A program made the translations under genes and the position numbers. A stretch of 64,000 nt of DNA from the NCBI GenBank assembly GCA_030068075.1, contig CM057841.1:35691030-35755029 (forward strand). The letters run 5' to 3'. The notes under the pieces are model-generated. The model had not been told where the DNA came from, did not search any database, and worked only from the letters and a program-made list of their open reading frames with translations. The stretch is from Paguma larvata. Its lineage: Eukaryota; Chordata; Mammalia; Carnivora; Viverridae. Shown in pieces: positions 11,471 to 23,233 of the stretch (within the stretch, counting starts at the first letter, position 1; every line of letters starts with the position of its first letter).

Positions 11471-12275
11471 AAGCTTTATTATGAATTAGAGACAAAGAAA
11501 TTGACATCAGACCATGTTGTTAGAAATGCATAATTTCAAGTCCAATACCAGACCTGCTGAATCAAAGTCCAAATTACAACAATCTGTAGGTGAATCAAAT
11601 GCATATTAAGTTTGAGAAATTCGAAATACAACTAACTCAGATGTTTTGAAGTATTATGATTTGCAGCTTGCTGGCAATCAAAAACAAATAAAAAGTACTC
11701 ATCTTGGAAGTATATCACTCCTTGGAAGAAGGAGATCAATGGGAAATCAGTTAAAAGTACTAAATGCCCCCCCAAACGCTAATTATGAAATATGGGTAAT
11801 GCAAGTAGCAGAGCAAACACTATGGTTCTGCAATTATTGGTCCCACTGAGAAAAGAGCAGCTATTTGTTTGTTTATTTTTAGCTTTCCTTTTTCAAGTTG
11901 GCCACCTTTATTTATTTTCTAATGTAAACACCATCAGCAATCCTTTGCAAGAACAGAAAGATTATTTTTCTTCTCCTTAAGAATGCTTTTCTTTCATCAC
12001 CATGATTCCTTAAGAGCAGAATTAGCATGGTTACCCTAGAGCCTGGCAGCCTCATGTGAATGCTTTTAAATGGAGAGCTGTCACAATCAAATTCCTGCCC
12101 TCCTAAAAGCTTTACTGTTAGGCATAAGTGTCTTGTTTGGCAATCCATGGATGGTGTGCCTGCTGCTGTTTAGTTCTTTAATTGTAAGCAATTTTCCATT
12201 GTGGGAATAACTAATTGGACCAATGCTTAAATTAATCTGAGGGTGCCATTTTGATCAAAAATTTCTGAATGTTGT
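11471..12275. other. Unique sequence, candidate conserved segment at 11990-12260
   Basis: No named repeat. 11990-12260 has the texture of conserved non-coding DNA (mixed AT-rich, TAAT-containing, no repeats). That is an impression and not evidence of function. Confidence 0.4.
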
Positions 12276-12480
12276 AAACAAGACAGTATGGCATTGGTAC
12301 AAGAATAAAAAAATAGAAAAGTAGAAAAAAAATTAGAGCGCGTAGAAACAGACTTACATACGGTCAACTGACTTACAAGAAAGGATACTTAAAGCAATAA
12401 ATGGAGCCAAATCAGTTAGATACATAGATCTATTAGATCAATTAGATTTTGGATAGTAATCAGTTAGAACAATTAGATAT
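12276..12480 (+). mobile_element. Fragment of L1 ORF2 3' region (probable)
   Basis: The stretch cagtatggcattggtacaag and the later acatacggtcaactgactta follow the order of the L1 ORF2 C-terminal coding region. It is heavily mutated and shows no usable frame. Confidence 0.6.
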
Positions 12481-12677
12481 TAAATATGGGGAATGAGAAG
12501 GAGAGTAGTCCCTGGATCCAAAGAAAAAGATCTAGAGAAATCTGGAGGAAATAGTGCTTTAATAATGTTTTGTTTACCTTAAAGGAAGTGCTCGAGTGGG
12601 CCAAGATCCTTTAAAATTTATTCGTATGTTGGAGGTGAGTCCTTCACTTGCTACTTTTCCTGATTTCACCTTGCATT

Positions 12678-12884
12678 TTTTTAATGTTTATTTTGGGGGA
12701 AGAGAGAGAGAGAAGAGAAAGAGAACGAGTGGGGAGGGGTAGAGAGGGAGAGGGAGAGAGAGAGAATCCCAAGCACTGACGGTGCAGAGCCTGATGCTGG
12801 GATTGATCCCCTGAAGTATGAGATTGTGACCTGAGCCAAAATTGAGAGTTGGATGCCTAACTGACGGAGCCTCCCAAGCACACC
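12678..12884 (-). mobile_element. Older carnivore SINE (SINEC type)
   Basis: Antisense SINE with the older-type middle, gacctgagccaaaattgaga, and degraded head ggagcctcccaagcaca. TSD ttcaccttgcatt is identical at 12665-12677 and 12885-12897, 13 bp. Confidence 0.95.
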
Positions 12885-13265
12885 TTCACCTTGCATTCCT
12901 AATTTACCATTTCCTCATTGCTAAATCAAGTCATGTAGATCTACCTCCCTGACTTTTCTCGCCCATCTTTTAAGTTTTGCAGCCCAGTTATCCTCTCTGG
13001 GTCTTCCCAGTTTTGCTTGTAGATAACCCAAAAGTGAAACGTCTCCCCTTGTGTTTTAATGCAGTCACACAGAAGTCTGGAAGGCATGTCCAATGTTCCG
13101 ACTAATCTTTCACATAGATGTTCTTAACATTAGGTCTCTTGGTGTAGAGAGATGTTCTGCACTGAAAATTCACTTGGAGCTTGAAACTATGAGGATCGAT
13201 AGTCTGACTTAAAATGTATCCCAGAGCTTTTCACCACAGTTAAGACTGCTGATCGATAATAAAAA

Positions 13266-13296
<31 letters not shown>

Positions 13297-13342
13297 GTGT
13301 GTGTGTGTGGGTGCGCACGCACACACGCACGTGTGTTTGTGT
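13266..13342. repeat. Compound (GT)n/(CA)n alternating purine-pyrimidine tract
   Basis: GT runs at 13266-13286 and 13294-13310 lead into gggtgcgcacgcacacacgc and then gtgtgtttgtg. The strand switch from GT to CA makes the tract partly self-complementary around gtgcgcac. Confidence 0.95.
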
Positions 13343-14989
13343 AAAATAAAATTTAGCTACCTGAGGTACAAACTGGCAAATCATAACTGCCAGGTATGTG
13401 GATCATGTATCTTTTTCTTTCCCTTAAACTAAGTTCACCTTTAATTAAACTGTGAGTTGGGGGGCCTAAAAGAACTAAACAAAGACAGGATAAAGACTTT
13501 GTGTAGATTGTTTTAAGTTCTGATGCTTATAAGCAATGTGATTATGGAAGTTTATTTTTCTGAGATATTAAAAATGGTAAAATACAGAAGATATATTAAA
13601 AGAAGGATAGGAAAATAAAGGACTTATTTTTCATTCTTTGGATTTGATTTATGTTTAAACTTTTCTGGTTGCATAAAGATAAACAATTTAGAGGTGGAAT
13701 ATGCCATAGAGACATTTTGTGTACACAGTTGTCCAGTGGATTCAGCCTGCATTTACTCCAAGACACACGGAATGAGGTGTGGTCACTGTTGAGAGTCTTC
13801 ATATACTAGTATATATTAGGTCTGAATAATTATATTAAATATTCGATAAGCTCTTAAAGATTTCCAAAAGTGTTTATTTTAAACGTTTCAAAACAAATGC
13901 CACAAATACCATTGTTGAATGGCCTTATGTCAATTCTATGGATAATTAGGCACAAATATTTTTCTTTCGATAATATATGTATTACATATTCTATATATAA
14001 TTTAGTTAAATAGTCCATGAGCAAGAATGAGAAAATATTACAATTTTAAGCAACTTTCTAACTAAGTTTCCTTCATCTTCTCTTTTAAATCAGTTGATTC
14101 TGGTCTAAATACTCCAATTTTATTCTCCAAGCATACATATCCCACAACTGCCAACAGTTTGGTCTCAATTAATGTAACAATCACAACTCACTTTGACTGA
14201 AATATCAAGGTATTGAGGGGAAAGGTTTCTAAACTTTAATAATCTAGATAATTGCTTCAACTTTCCACTTTGCTGGTGAATCTAGTCATAATTAACCAAT
14301 TAAATCACATCAGCAGTTGCTTTTTCCCTTAGCATAGAATTTAGAGGGATAAAAGAGAAAGAGAGAGGGAGAGAGGAGAAAATCTATCTAAACATAAATG
14401 TCATTCCATTATAGAACCTTATTAAACACATTTAAATGTTTTAATTTCTAGCACTCTGTTGTTCCTAATGAACTCTGCAGGGATTGAAAATGAATTTTTT
14501 TATTCTGAGATTTTTGTCCCTTTTGAATTGCAAAAAGCATTCCTCTTGAATTTCTACCAGATATAATGAAACATATTTTAATATCGCATCAGGCTAGCCC
14601 CCTGGGGAGACAACTGTCAAAAATTCATGGTATCTTTAAATCACTTTAATTACATTTTGCTCAGTGCAACGTAATGTGTAAGAAACTGTTTGTTTTACTT
14701 TATTGATGCCATAATATTTTTCATACGATTATGTTATACACTATCCAAGTAGAGTTGAGTAGTTCAATTAGGCTGGGGTTCAGGGTAAATGGAGATATTT
14801 AGTAAGAGATGAATTTAAAAAGAAAGATTCAGACCAGAATATAAAGATCCTTGAAGGCCATGTATAAAGTTTTAACATTCAGAGACTAATATGGCACCTA
14901 ATAACAAAATAACTAAAATTACTTTAACTCTTACTAGTGCCACATAACATGTAACTCTTAAAAGTTACATATTTGTATACAACATTCCA
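13343..14989. other. Long repeat-free AT-rich stretch
   Basis: No interspersed repeat recognised over 1.6 kb apart from a short GA-rich patch at 14350-14382. Two parts, 13820-14000 and 14430-14720, look like candidate conserved non-coding DNA. No coding signal. Confidence 0.5.
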
Positions 14990-15120
14990 ATTAATCTTTC
15001 CAGTAGCTCTTTGGGGCAGGTATTGTTATAATCATCTCTTACAGATATGGAGACTGAAGTTTGGAGGGTGTAAGGTCACAAACAAGTAAAAGTCAGGTTC
15101 ACAGAGTCAGACATCAGTAT
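14990..15120 (-). repeat. MIR SINE fragment
   Basis: Antisense MIR core: ttggggcaggtattgttata, then tcttacagatatggagactg, and ggtcacaaacaagtaaaagt. Confidence 0.75.
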
Positions 15121-15265
15121 TTCAAATACTTTGCAAATGATAAAACTTAAATTTGTACTAAGATGTTCAATAGTCTCTGTCTACTAGAGAAAGAGAGCCC
15201 AAAGATCCTTTTGTTGGCAGTCTAAAATTAGTGGTGAGAGTTAAAAAGGGAAAAATAAAGCTAAG

Positions 15266-15410
15266 TATCTGAGGTGATAAATTGATTGTGTTATCATTTC
15301 ACAGTGTATATGTATAGTAAACCATCACACTGTAACACCCTAAATAAATACAATTTTTATATGTCAATTATACCTCAATAAACTTTGAAAAAATAAAAAA
15401 AATAAAAGTA
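15266..15410 (+). mobile_element. L1 3' UTR end, severely 5'-truncated
   Basis: Ends with the typical old L1 terminus tatgtcaattatacctcaat followed by aaac and an A-rich tail at 15388-15410. Upstream it matches the gtgttatcatttcacagtgt part of L1 3' UTRs. The copy is only about 145 bp long. Confidence 0.8.
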
Positions 15411-15791
15411 TAAGTGGAAGTTATGGGGAATAAAAGAGACTTATTTGAGTGTCTGAGATTCTGAAGGACTAAATGGCTTAACCTCACCCGAGACCAGTTC
15501 TGGGATGGATTTGTGTCTAGGTGTGAAGTCTTGTGAAATGAGGAAGGACTTTGATGACCAGGCTTAATGGATCCCTTCCCTGCCCCAACTCTATCAGTGT
15601 GTCATGCGCTGAGTGGGAGCGACTCAGCCAGGTATCTCCCATTCTGAGGTAGACCTTACCTCTTTGCCTTTCAAAACTCTACATTGTCACCCTGGGACAC
15701 TTACAACTTCTCTTTTAGAGCCAGTTTGTCAATATGCTTGTCCTCCATGATGTCCTCCATCAGTTGAGATGCTCACAGATAACATACTCCA
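15411..15791. other. Unique sequence, nothing recognised
   Basis: No repeat or gene signature that I can support. Confidence 0.5.
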
Positions 15792-17790
15792 GGAACCTTG
15801 TCAAGTGTTTATCTTGCAGATGATCATGTGATTTTTTGCCCATTATTCTATTCATATGATATTGTACCATTAATTGAAATTTGGATATCAAATCAATCTT
15901 GTATTTCTGGGATAAGTCTCATTTAGTCATAACATATCATCATTTTTATATGCTGAATTGAATTTGTGATTATTAAGGATTTTCGTGTTTATATTCACAA
16001 GGACTATTGATTTTCTATTGAGGCCTTTGTTAATGAAAGCTAAAACTAGTACCATATAATGAGCTGGAAGTGTTTTCTTCTTTTATGTTTTCTGAAAGAT
16101 TTTGTGAAGGGTTATTTTCTTCTTTAAATATTTGGTAGAATTCAGCAGTGAAACTCTATGTGCTTTTCATGGTAGGAAGATTTTTAAGACAAATTCAATT
16201 TATTTACATTTTTTTTTCCTATTTAAACTCTTTATTCCTTCTGGAGACAGTTTTGGTAATTTGAGTTTTTCTAGGAATTTATTCATCTCATTTGATTTGT
16301 CTAAATAAAAAAGTTGTTTATAGTATTCCCTTGTAATCTTTTAATTTCTGCAGGGTAAGTATTGATCCCTTCTTTCATTTCTAATTTGGTAATTTTAGTC
16401 CTCTGTTTTCTTGATTAGTTTGCATAAAAGTATGTTAAATGGTCTTTTTGCTTATTTATTGAGAGCGTAAGAGCATGTGTACACGAGTGAGGGAAGTGCA
16501 GAGGGAGAGAGAGAATCTCATGCAGGCTCCACACCCAGCTCAGAGCCTGACTCAGGGCTCCCTCTCATGACCACGACATCATGACCGGAGCTCAAACCAA
16601 GAGTCCGATTCTCAACCAACTGAGCCACCCCAGCACCCTGTTAATTGGTCTTTTAAAAATAGTTTTTTCTTTTATTCATTTTCTCGGTTGTTTTTATGTG
16701 TTCTATTTCATTGATTTCCACTGTGATCTGTATTATTTCATTTCTTCTGCTTACTTTGGACTTTGCTTTTGTTTTTCTAGTTTCTTTAAGAATTTGATAC
16801 CTTTGTTCTCTTCTTACATATTAGTAAAATTCCAAATTTTCTTCTCTGATGAGTCATTTTTTTTATTATTTCAAGATTCTCTCAATTTGATTATGATGCA
16901 TGTAGGTATAGATCATTTTTAATATTTATCTTACTTGAGGCTCAGTAAGCATCCTTCATCTGTGGATGAATGTTATTGAGTTTTAACTCCAAAACCTATA
17001 TTTTTTAAATGCTTTTAACTCTCTGTTGAGATTCTTTATTTACTGAGATACTGTCATTATATTTTCCTTTAATTATTTAAATGTAGTCTTACTTAGTTTG
17101 AACATATTTAATAACTTCTTTGAAGTTTTTGTTAAACCCAGCATCTGAGAACACAGAGACAATTTCTATTGACTGTTTTACTTTTTCTAAATGTAGGTCA
17201 CACTTTCTTATCTCTTTGCATGTCTTATAATATTTTGCTGAAAATGAACATTTGGGTAACATATTGCAAAAACTCTGGCTTCTTCTCTGAGGCTTGTTGC
17301 TGCTTGTTTAATAACTTGCCTGAACTAAATTTATAAAGTCCATCTTTCCTGTTATTTGTGGCCACTGATACCTCTGCTCTGTTTTCTTCTCTTGCTTTTA
17401 TTTTAAAGTTTGACTTCCTAGGGGTTGCCTCATATCTGCATAGCTTAGTGATATGTCAAAGATTGGCCAACGGTTGTGCTCCAAGATTGAACCAGCAAGG
17501 CTTTCACTCTCTGATGATGGATTTGTGAGTGGGCTCATGAGTACGTTCAAACACCAGCCCATATTTAAGTCTGGTTTGACTTTTACTTTCTACTGGGTTT
17601 TATTTCATCTCCTTTGCATATAAAACTAGGTTCCATTAGCCAGAGATGTGTGTGTGGATTGGGCCCTCTCCATCTCTTCTGTATATGCATGCATCAACCT
17701 GGAATGTGTGGTGAGCTTCCCAAGTCTCTTATAGCTGGCATGCCTTTTATTCCTTGGCTAGGGTCACTGCTTATCTCACATAAGACTACC
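15792..17790 (-). mobile_element. Old L1 LINE, antisense, about 2 kb, interrupted by a SINE
   Basis: From 15792 the plus strand reads the reverse complement of L1 ORF2 reverse-transcriptase coding sequence (cagatgatcatgtgattttt, tctgggataagtctcattta, tttaaatatttggtagaatt). A second block from about 16860 (tttcaagattctctcaattt onwards, including tcacactttcttatctcttt and gaaaatgaacatttgggtaa) matches another part of old L1M-type elements. Frames are destroyed. A SINE splits it at 16449-16639, and the join near 16830 may reflect an internal deletion or two adjoining fragments. Confidence 0.8.
16449..16639 (-). mobile_element. Older carnivore SINE nested in L1
   Basis: Antisense SINE with older-type middle ggagctcaaaccaagagtcc and end gagccaccccagcaccc. 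TSD gttaaatggtctttt at 16434-16448 and gttaattggtctttt at 16640-16654, one mismatch. It postdates the surrounding antisense L1. Confidence 0.95.
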
Positions 17791-17936
17791 TTTCTTCCCT
17801 CACTTACTCTCACCCTCCCTCCCTTCTTTCTTTTCTTCCTTTTCTCTTTCCTTTCCTTCCTCCCTTCATCTCTCTCTCCCTTCTTTCCTTCTTCCCTTCT
17901 TCCCTCACCCCTTATTTCCTTCCTTTCTTCCTTTTA
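17791..17936. repeat. CT-rich low-complexity tract
   Basis: About 145 bp almost entirely C and T on the plus strand, built from irregular ccct, cctt and cttt units. It gives a leucine/serine/phenylalanine-rich plus frame that is not a gene. Confidence 0.93.
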
Positions 17937-18526
17937 TAAAATAAAGTCTCCAAATCAAGATACTCTTCTCTTGATACTCTTCCCAAGATAAATGTTGAAT
18001 AAGCATTTGTGAATTTTATAAATGGATATCCTTTTTCTTTTTAACTTTTTAAAATTTGAGTATAGTTGACATATAGTGTTACATTTGAGAGTCCAATATG
18101 CTGATTCAACTTCTATGTATGTTATACTCTGCTCACTACAAGTGTAGCTACTGTCCGTCACCATACAACACCATGACAATCTCATTGACTATATTCCCTA
18201 TGCTATTCCTTTTGTTCCTGTGACTTCTTCATTCCATGACTGGGAGCTTGTATCTCCCACTCCCCTTCACCCATTCGGTCCATCCTCTCATCCACCTCCA
18301 CTCTGGCAACCATCGGTTTGTTCTCTTTATTTGTAAGTTTGATTCTGCTTTATTTTGGCTTGTTTATTCATTCGTTTTATTTTTTAGATTCCATGTATGA
18401 GTGAAATCATATGGTATTCGTCTTTCTTGGTTTGACTTATTCCACTTGGTATAATACCCTCTTGGTCCATCCATGTCATTACTGGTGACAAGATCTGATC
18501 ATTTTTTATGGTTGTGTAATATTCTT

Positions 18527-18699
18527 TTAATGTTTATTTATTTTTTAGAGAGAGAGAGAGAGAGATACAGAATCTGAAGCAGGCTTCAGGCTCTGAACTT
18601 TCAGCACAGAGCCCAGTGCAGGGCTCGAACTCATGAACCATGAGATCATGACCTTAGCCAAAGCCGGACGCTTAACCAACTGAGCCACCCAGGTGCTCC
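18527..18699 (-). mobile_element. Felid SINE nested in antisense L1
   Basis: Antisense SINE ending ctgagccacccaggtgctcc. TSD ggttgtgtaatattctt is identical at 18510-18526 and 18700-18716 (17 bp), so this is a clean, fairly young insertion into the L1 3' UTR. Confidence 0.97.
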
Positions 18700-18716
18700 G
18701 GTTGTGTAATATTCTT

Positions 18717-18779
18717 GTAGATAGATATAGATATAAATATAGGTATTGATATAAATATGGATATAGATATAGATATACC
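18717..18779. repeat. (TAGATA)n-like tract in L1
   Basis: Units of tagata, tataaa and atatgg alternate over about 60 bp where L1 3' UTRs normally carry a short TA-rich run. Local expansion. Confidence 0.9.
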
Positions 18780-18816
18780 ACTTCTTCATCTATTGATGGA
18801 CATATAAGTGGATATC

Positions 18817-19028
18817 ATTTTTATTTTTCTTTTTAAAAATTTATTTATTTAGTTTTGAGAGAGAGAGGGTTGGGGGGGAGGCAGAGAGAGGGAGAGACCT
18901 AATCCCAAGCAGGCTCTGTGCTGACAGCACAGAGCCAAACATGAGACTTGAACTGACAAACTGTGAGATCATGACCTGAGCTGAGATCAAGATTGGACAC
19001 TTATCCAACTGAGCCACCCGGGCACCCC
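18817..19028 (-). mobile_element. Felid SINE at the edge of the antisense L1
   Basis: Antisense SINE ending ctgagccacccgggcacccc. Its TSD (ataagtggatat at 18803-18814 and ataaagtggatat from 19029) overlaps the target-site repeat of the L1, so the SINE landed in the L1's own flank. Confidence 0.95.
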
Positions 19029-19089
19029 ATAAAGTGGATATTCTTTGATGAGCATTGGCTTCAACTAGCAAGATCAAGGTGTAGTCTTA

Positions 19090-19165
19090 TTTGGCTCACT
19101 TGCTTGTTATGTGACCTTGGTCAAGTTATTCAACCCTTGAGGAAATGTGAGTACATTTTATGGTG
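19090..19165 (+). repeat. MIR SINE fragment
   Basis: The core gcttgttatgtgaccttggtcaag followed by ttattcaacccttgagg is the most conserved part of MIR. The flanks have decayed. Confidence 0.65.
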
Positions 19166-19965
19166 GAAAGAAGACAAATAGACAATAAAAGTGAGCATGG
19201 CTCCTTACATATATTTATCTTGTACTCTATAATGGTTCCTGTTCATTATCAGGTCCATGTTAGAGCCAGAACTTAAACCCTGATCTCTTATTTCAGTCCA
19301 GTTGTCCTCTCATCATGTTAGTCTTCAGTATGAATGTGGACTCTTTGGACAGTACATTTTTCACAGCTGATATAACTTAGGCAGTTTAGATATGCCTAAC
19401 GGTTGCACAGCTGTCCTGAGACAGAAGGGAGGAGGCAAAAGGTTGGTCTAAGTACCTCAGCATCAATCCGATGTTCTGGTCTCAGTACCTTAGCATCAAT
19501 CAGAACTATGTCTTCACTTTATATGTTTTAGGCATTCAGTTTACATTTAAAAATCATATTTAATCAAATGGTGACATAACTAATAAATCTGAGCACCACT
19601 GTCTTAGTTCACAGCTGGCTTTGTAGGGCCTCTGATAGCACTGGGACACTACATGGTTCCTTGGAGAGATTGGTGGTCAGCCACATTCTGTTCATGATTG
19701 GGCATGAAACATACCATGACTGAAGTTCTTAACCGGGGAATGAATGGTGGACACCATGTTTGCCATGGGACAACCTGGAAACAAACAGATTGCTGACTGA
19801 CTGCTCTGGTGCCGCCTTTCTTACTGGTTAACTTCAAATCGTCCTTCTGCTCAATGTAATCAGAAAAATCTCAATTGGCTTTATTTTATTGTAAACAAAT
19901 TGTTTCTACAAAGCCTAAATGATACCCATCTACAAGTACCTTCCATGACAATTCCACACAGTATT
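19166..19965. other. Unique sequence with a diverged 33-bp tandem repeat
   Basis: No gene. A weak antisense MIR trace may lie at 19230-19315. 19445-19501 carries two copies of a 24-bp core, 33 bp apart, with two differences. Confidence 0.5.
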
Positions 19966-20192
19966 GGGCACTGAGCCTGGGTGGCTCAGTGGGTTGAGCA
20001 TCTGACTTTGTCTCAGGTAATGACCTTGAGGTTCCTGAGTTCAAGCTCCACATCGGGCTCACTGCTATCAGTACAGAGCCTGCTGCTGTCCATGCAGAGC
20101 CTGCTTTAGATCCTCTGTCCCCCTCTCTCTGCCCCTCCCCCACTTGCATTCTTGCTCTTTCTCTCAAAAAATAAATAAACATTGAAAAAAAA
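19966..20192 (+). mobile_element. Felid SINE, diverged head
   Basis: The plus-strand SINE is recognised from gagcctgggtggctcagtgg through a CT-rich body to aaaaaataaataaacattg plus poly-A. The first bases are altered (ggcactga in place of ggggcgc). I see no convincing TSD. Confidence 0.93.
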
Positions 20193-21659
20193 TTGAGCAT
20201 TTCTACCTTTTAGTGCTGTTTGGCACAGGCCATTTTATTGTACCTTTACAATAGCTTTTACTGCACGACCTTTGGTTTGAACACAGGTTTCCCTGTCCAA
20301 AGTGGGAAAAAGCCATTCTTGTCTATAATTCATTCAACAAGCATCAGCACTCCATTAGCTGAGCACTTACCCACCGGGAGAAGAGAAATAAGAATAAATA
20401 AGAATACGCAGGGCTGCAGATATGTATCCATAGACACTTCAGCATTATAGACCTGGGAACTGCAGGCTGTTCTCCAGCATGTGTTTATTCTTCATATTCT
20501 GTTTAAATTTCACACCTTTTCTGTCCATTTCTTGTTTGTATCAGATAAGGAGGATGGTAATAAATTTATTCAACCCATGTCAGTTCAAATAAAGAATTCA
20601 GAGTCATCTGGGAAATATATATACACTAGTAATTTACTTGAAAGCTCCTACTCTCCTCCCACTAAAATACCTTCCCCAAATATCCATTCAATTTATTCTT
20701 CAATTTCCACAGCTCCCTCTTCTGTTTGATACTAAGGCCACTGGTACTGAAAGAACACTCAAATCAAGCAAATAACAGCCACCCACCTTTCACTCCAACT
20801 CTTAGCTAGTTAAATGGCTATATATTTCCATCTCTCAAATCCTAGGATATAATTAAATAAACACTTAAAACTGGCAGTTTTGAATTTTATAGAACAAAAG
20901 CCTGAAGCAGGTTCAACTTTGTAGACGGGAAAAAATCAAATGCTCAAGAATAATGTTTACAAATTTCTGAAACAAGGCTTGTCAGCAGGATGAAGTTGCT
21001 AATACGAGCCATTTTAGATTGAATGGTTTATATCTGTTTATAATAACTTGGATTTGTCTCCTGTTAAAATGTCACACGGATAAAAGAATAAATTCTAACA
21101 GCTGTGACAGGATTATCATTGCTAAGAAACTCCGATACGGTGGATTCATGTGTCAGAGACATCTACTTCACTATCTTTCATTCAGAGTAATCCAAATATT
21201 CTCCTTCACACTCAGGAAGACTAACAATGAGACACAGATAAAAGCCCATGATTCTGACATCTATCCCCTAAGTTTGCTGTTAAATGAGATGGTTGGCTGC
21301 AAGAAAGTTATTTTTCTGAGAAAGTTAGTGAAAGGACTCAGGATGCGACCATTATTCTTTTAACTTCAACACAGTTATTCCACAAGTTGGGTGGAATGAA
21401 TGACAAACTTCAGCAGGAATATACCAGCAATTGTGATATTTTTAAATGCAACATAGAAAAACAGGAAACTGGAGACAGAAAAAAAACAACAACAAGGAAG
21501 TGGGAATATTGGGTGGTCCACAGAAACGAGCATGTGGGCTACAAATGAGAAAATGACCCAAGGCATCCTAAGAAATTAACACAAGATTACCTTTATCTAG
21601 GAACCTATGTATTGCTGGTAAGTGTGATAGGGAATTGTATGTAACTGAGCCTTATAACT
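20193..21659. other. Unique AT-rich sequence, nothing recognised
   Basis: No named repeat. Plus frames at 20220-20450, 20481-20729 and 21019-21363 have no domain, composition or neighbouring signal that suggests a gene. Confidence 0.5.
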
Positions 21660-22030
21660 TCATTCATTTATTCATTTAACCATTCATTTCTTCATTTAAT
21701 ATAAATATGCTCGGCACTGGAATTAACACTAGCAATGAAGAGATGAATAAGCCCTGGGCTCTACCTTCAAGCAGATCATGTTTTAGTGTTCAGTGTATGT
21801 GCAACCAACACCACATAGGAAGTGCTCCAGTGGAAATGGGTCTAAGAAACAGCACCGGTCAAAAAGGAAGAGATGAACAGTGTGTGGGAAGGTCTAAGAA
21901 TAAATCACAGGGGGAGAAATCAGAGCCACATTTTGAAAAATGAGCAAGAATTTTAAGCAGGTAGATGCAGCAGAAAGAGGCCCTCAAGCAGACAAAGTAG
22001 CTGGAGCAAAGGCTTGGAGGCTTCTGAATT
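21660..22030 (-). repeat. L2 LINE 3' region, antisense
   Basis: It begins with the reverse complement of the L2 tail (attcatttattcatttaacc), then the tgctcggcactggaattaac block and ccctgggctctaccttcaag. Later it has gagcaagaattttaagcagg and agctggagcaaaggcttgga from the L2 ORF 3' region. Highly diverged. Confidence 0.75.
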
Positions 22031-22293
22031 CCATAGCAGTCCCAGGCATAAAATCTGATTGGTCTAGCCCAGTTCATGTGACCTTTCCTGAGTCAATCCT
22101 GTATCTGCTTGAAGGAGTTCTCTGATTAGATCGGTCTGTAATATTGAAGCTAAACCTACAGCCATGGCCCTTACGTTTCTTCCCAGAGACGCTTCTGTGC
22201 AAGATTAAATGAACTGGTCTCTGGGAAGCAATTGGTACAACAATGGGCAAAACTGACAAGTTCGTTGCGGTTATAGTTATGCTGGTTATTAAT
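22031..22293. other. Unique sequence, nothing recognised
   Basis: Short interval between the L2 and a SINE. No feature that I can support. Confidence 0.5.
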
Positions 22294-22310
22294 GTTATTA
22301 CTAATATTAA

Positions 22311-22511
22311 AATTTTTTAATGTTTATTTTTTGAGAGGCAGAGTGTGAGTGGGGGAGGGGCAGAGAGAGAGAGAGTCTCAGAATCTGAAGCAGGTTCCTG
22401 GCTCTGAGCTGTCAGCACAGAGCCCGATGTGGGGCTTGAGCTCATGAACCATGAGATCATGACCTGAGCCAGAGTAAGATGCTTAACTGACTGAATCACC
22501 CAGACACCCCT
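22311..22511 (-). mobile_element. Felid SINE
   Basis: Antisense SINE with tail ttttttaatgtttatttttt and head ctgaatcacccagacacccc. TSD gttattactaatatt at 22294-22308 and gtaattactcatatt at 22512-22526, with two mismatches. Confidence 0.96.
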
Positions 22512-22603
22512 GTAATTACTCATATTTTAATAAAAAAGCCAGACACGTAGAAATCCAACATCACTGCAGACCCTCACTGGGTTTCTCTTAGGGAACCTAA
22601 GCA

Positions 22604-22633
22604 GAACATAGCAGAAAGGAACATAGCAGAAAG
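22604..22633. repeat. 15-bp perfect tandem duplication
   Basis: Two identical adjacent copies of gaacatagcagaaag. Confidence 0.95.
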
Positions 22634-22769
22634 AAAGCAATAGTTGTGCCCCGGGCACATTGAGCATCCGACAGGAAGCCTTCCTAGGATTTGCTTTCCC
22701 CAGTCTGGATTGAGTTGACTCTACTGTGCTCTATACATAGTTCCTTATAATCCCATCCCATTGTAATAG

Positions 22770-22870
22770 AAACATCTGTCCTATTAAACTGTGAGCTTCT
22801 TGAAGGAAGAAGTGTATCTTGCTCATCTTTTTAACTCAAATACATGGGATATTGTATGTACTAGCTATGA
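22770..22870 (+). repeat. L2 LINE 3' end
   Basis: The stretch attaaactgtgagcttcttg, then aaggaagaagtgtatcttgc, follows the L2 3' UTR motif. Short and diverged. Confidence 0.6.
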
Positions 22871-23225
22871 CTGTCCAAATAACTTGCAGTAGGTGCATCC
22901 GAGAGCAAACACTCCACGGTGGAGATTATCTCTGAGCTGGTTAGAGAGGACTTATGAAATGCAGAAAAGGGAAAAATTATATCAGGGAGAAGCAAATACT
23001 CAACATAAGCTTGGAGACGCAGAAGTGTCCAGCATACTTGGAATATGCCAGTTAATTAGACACGACTGAAGTGAACAACGTGTGAAGATGATGTGGGACT
23101 GAGAAAGTAGACTTTAGAGCAGTGTGCAAGGGACCTTGAATGCTTGACAAAAGAAATAACACTCTGTAATCTGTTAAATATAAAGACAGAAGTTTTCATG
23201 TGTGAATTGATATGGCCAGGATTCT

Positions 23226-23233
23226 CGCGCGTG

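Larger units (their letters stand above)
18031..18804 (-). mobile_element. L1 3' UTR, antisense, with a nested SINE
   Basis: Carnivore L1 3' UTR in reverse: agtatagttgacatatagtg, ccactctggcaaccatcggt, ccatgtatgagtgaaatcat, ttattccacttggtataata and atctattgatggacatataa. Possible TSD aatggatatc at 18021-18030 and aagtggatatc at 18805-18815. A SINE interrupts it at 18527-18699, and an expanded TAGATA tract follows. Confidence 0.88.
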
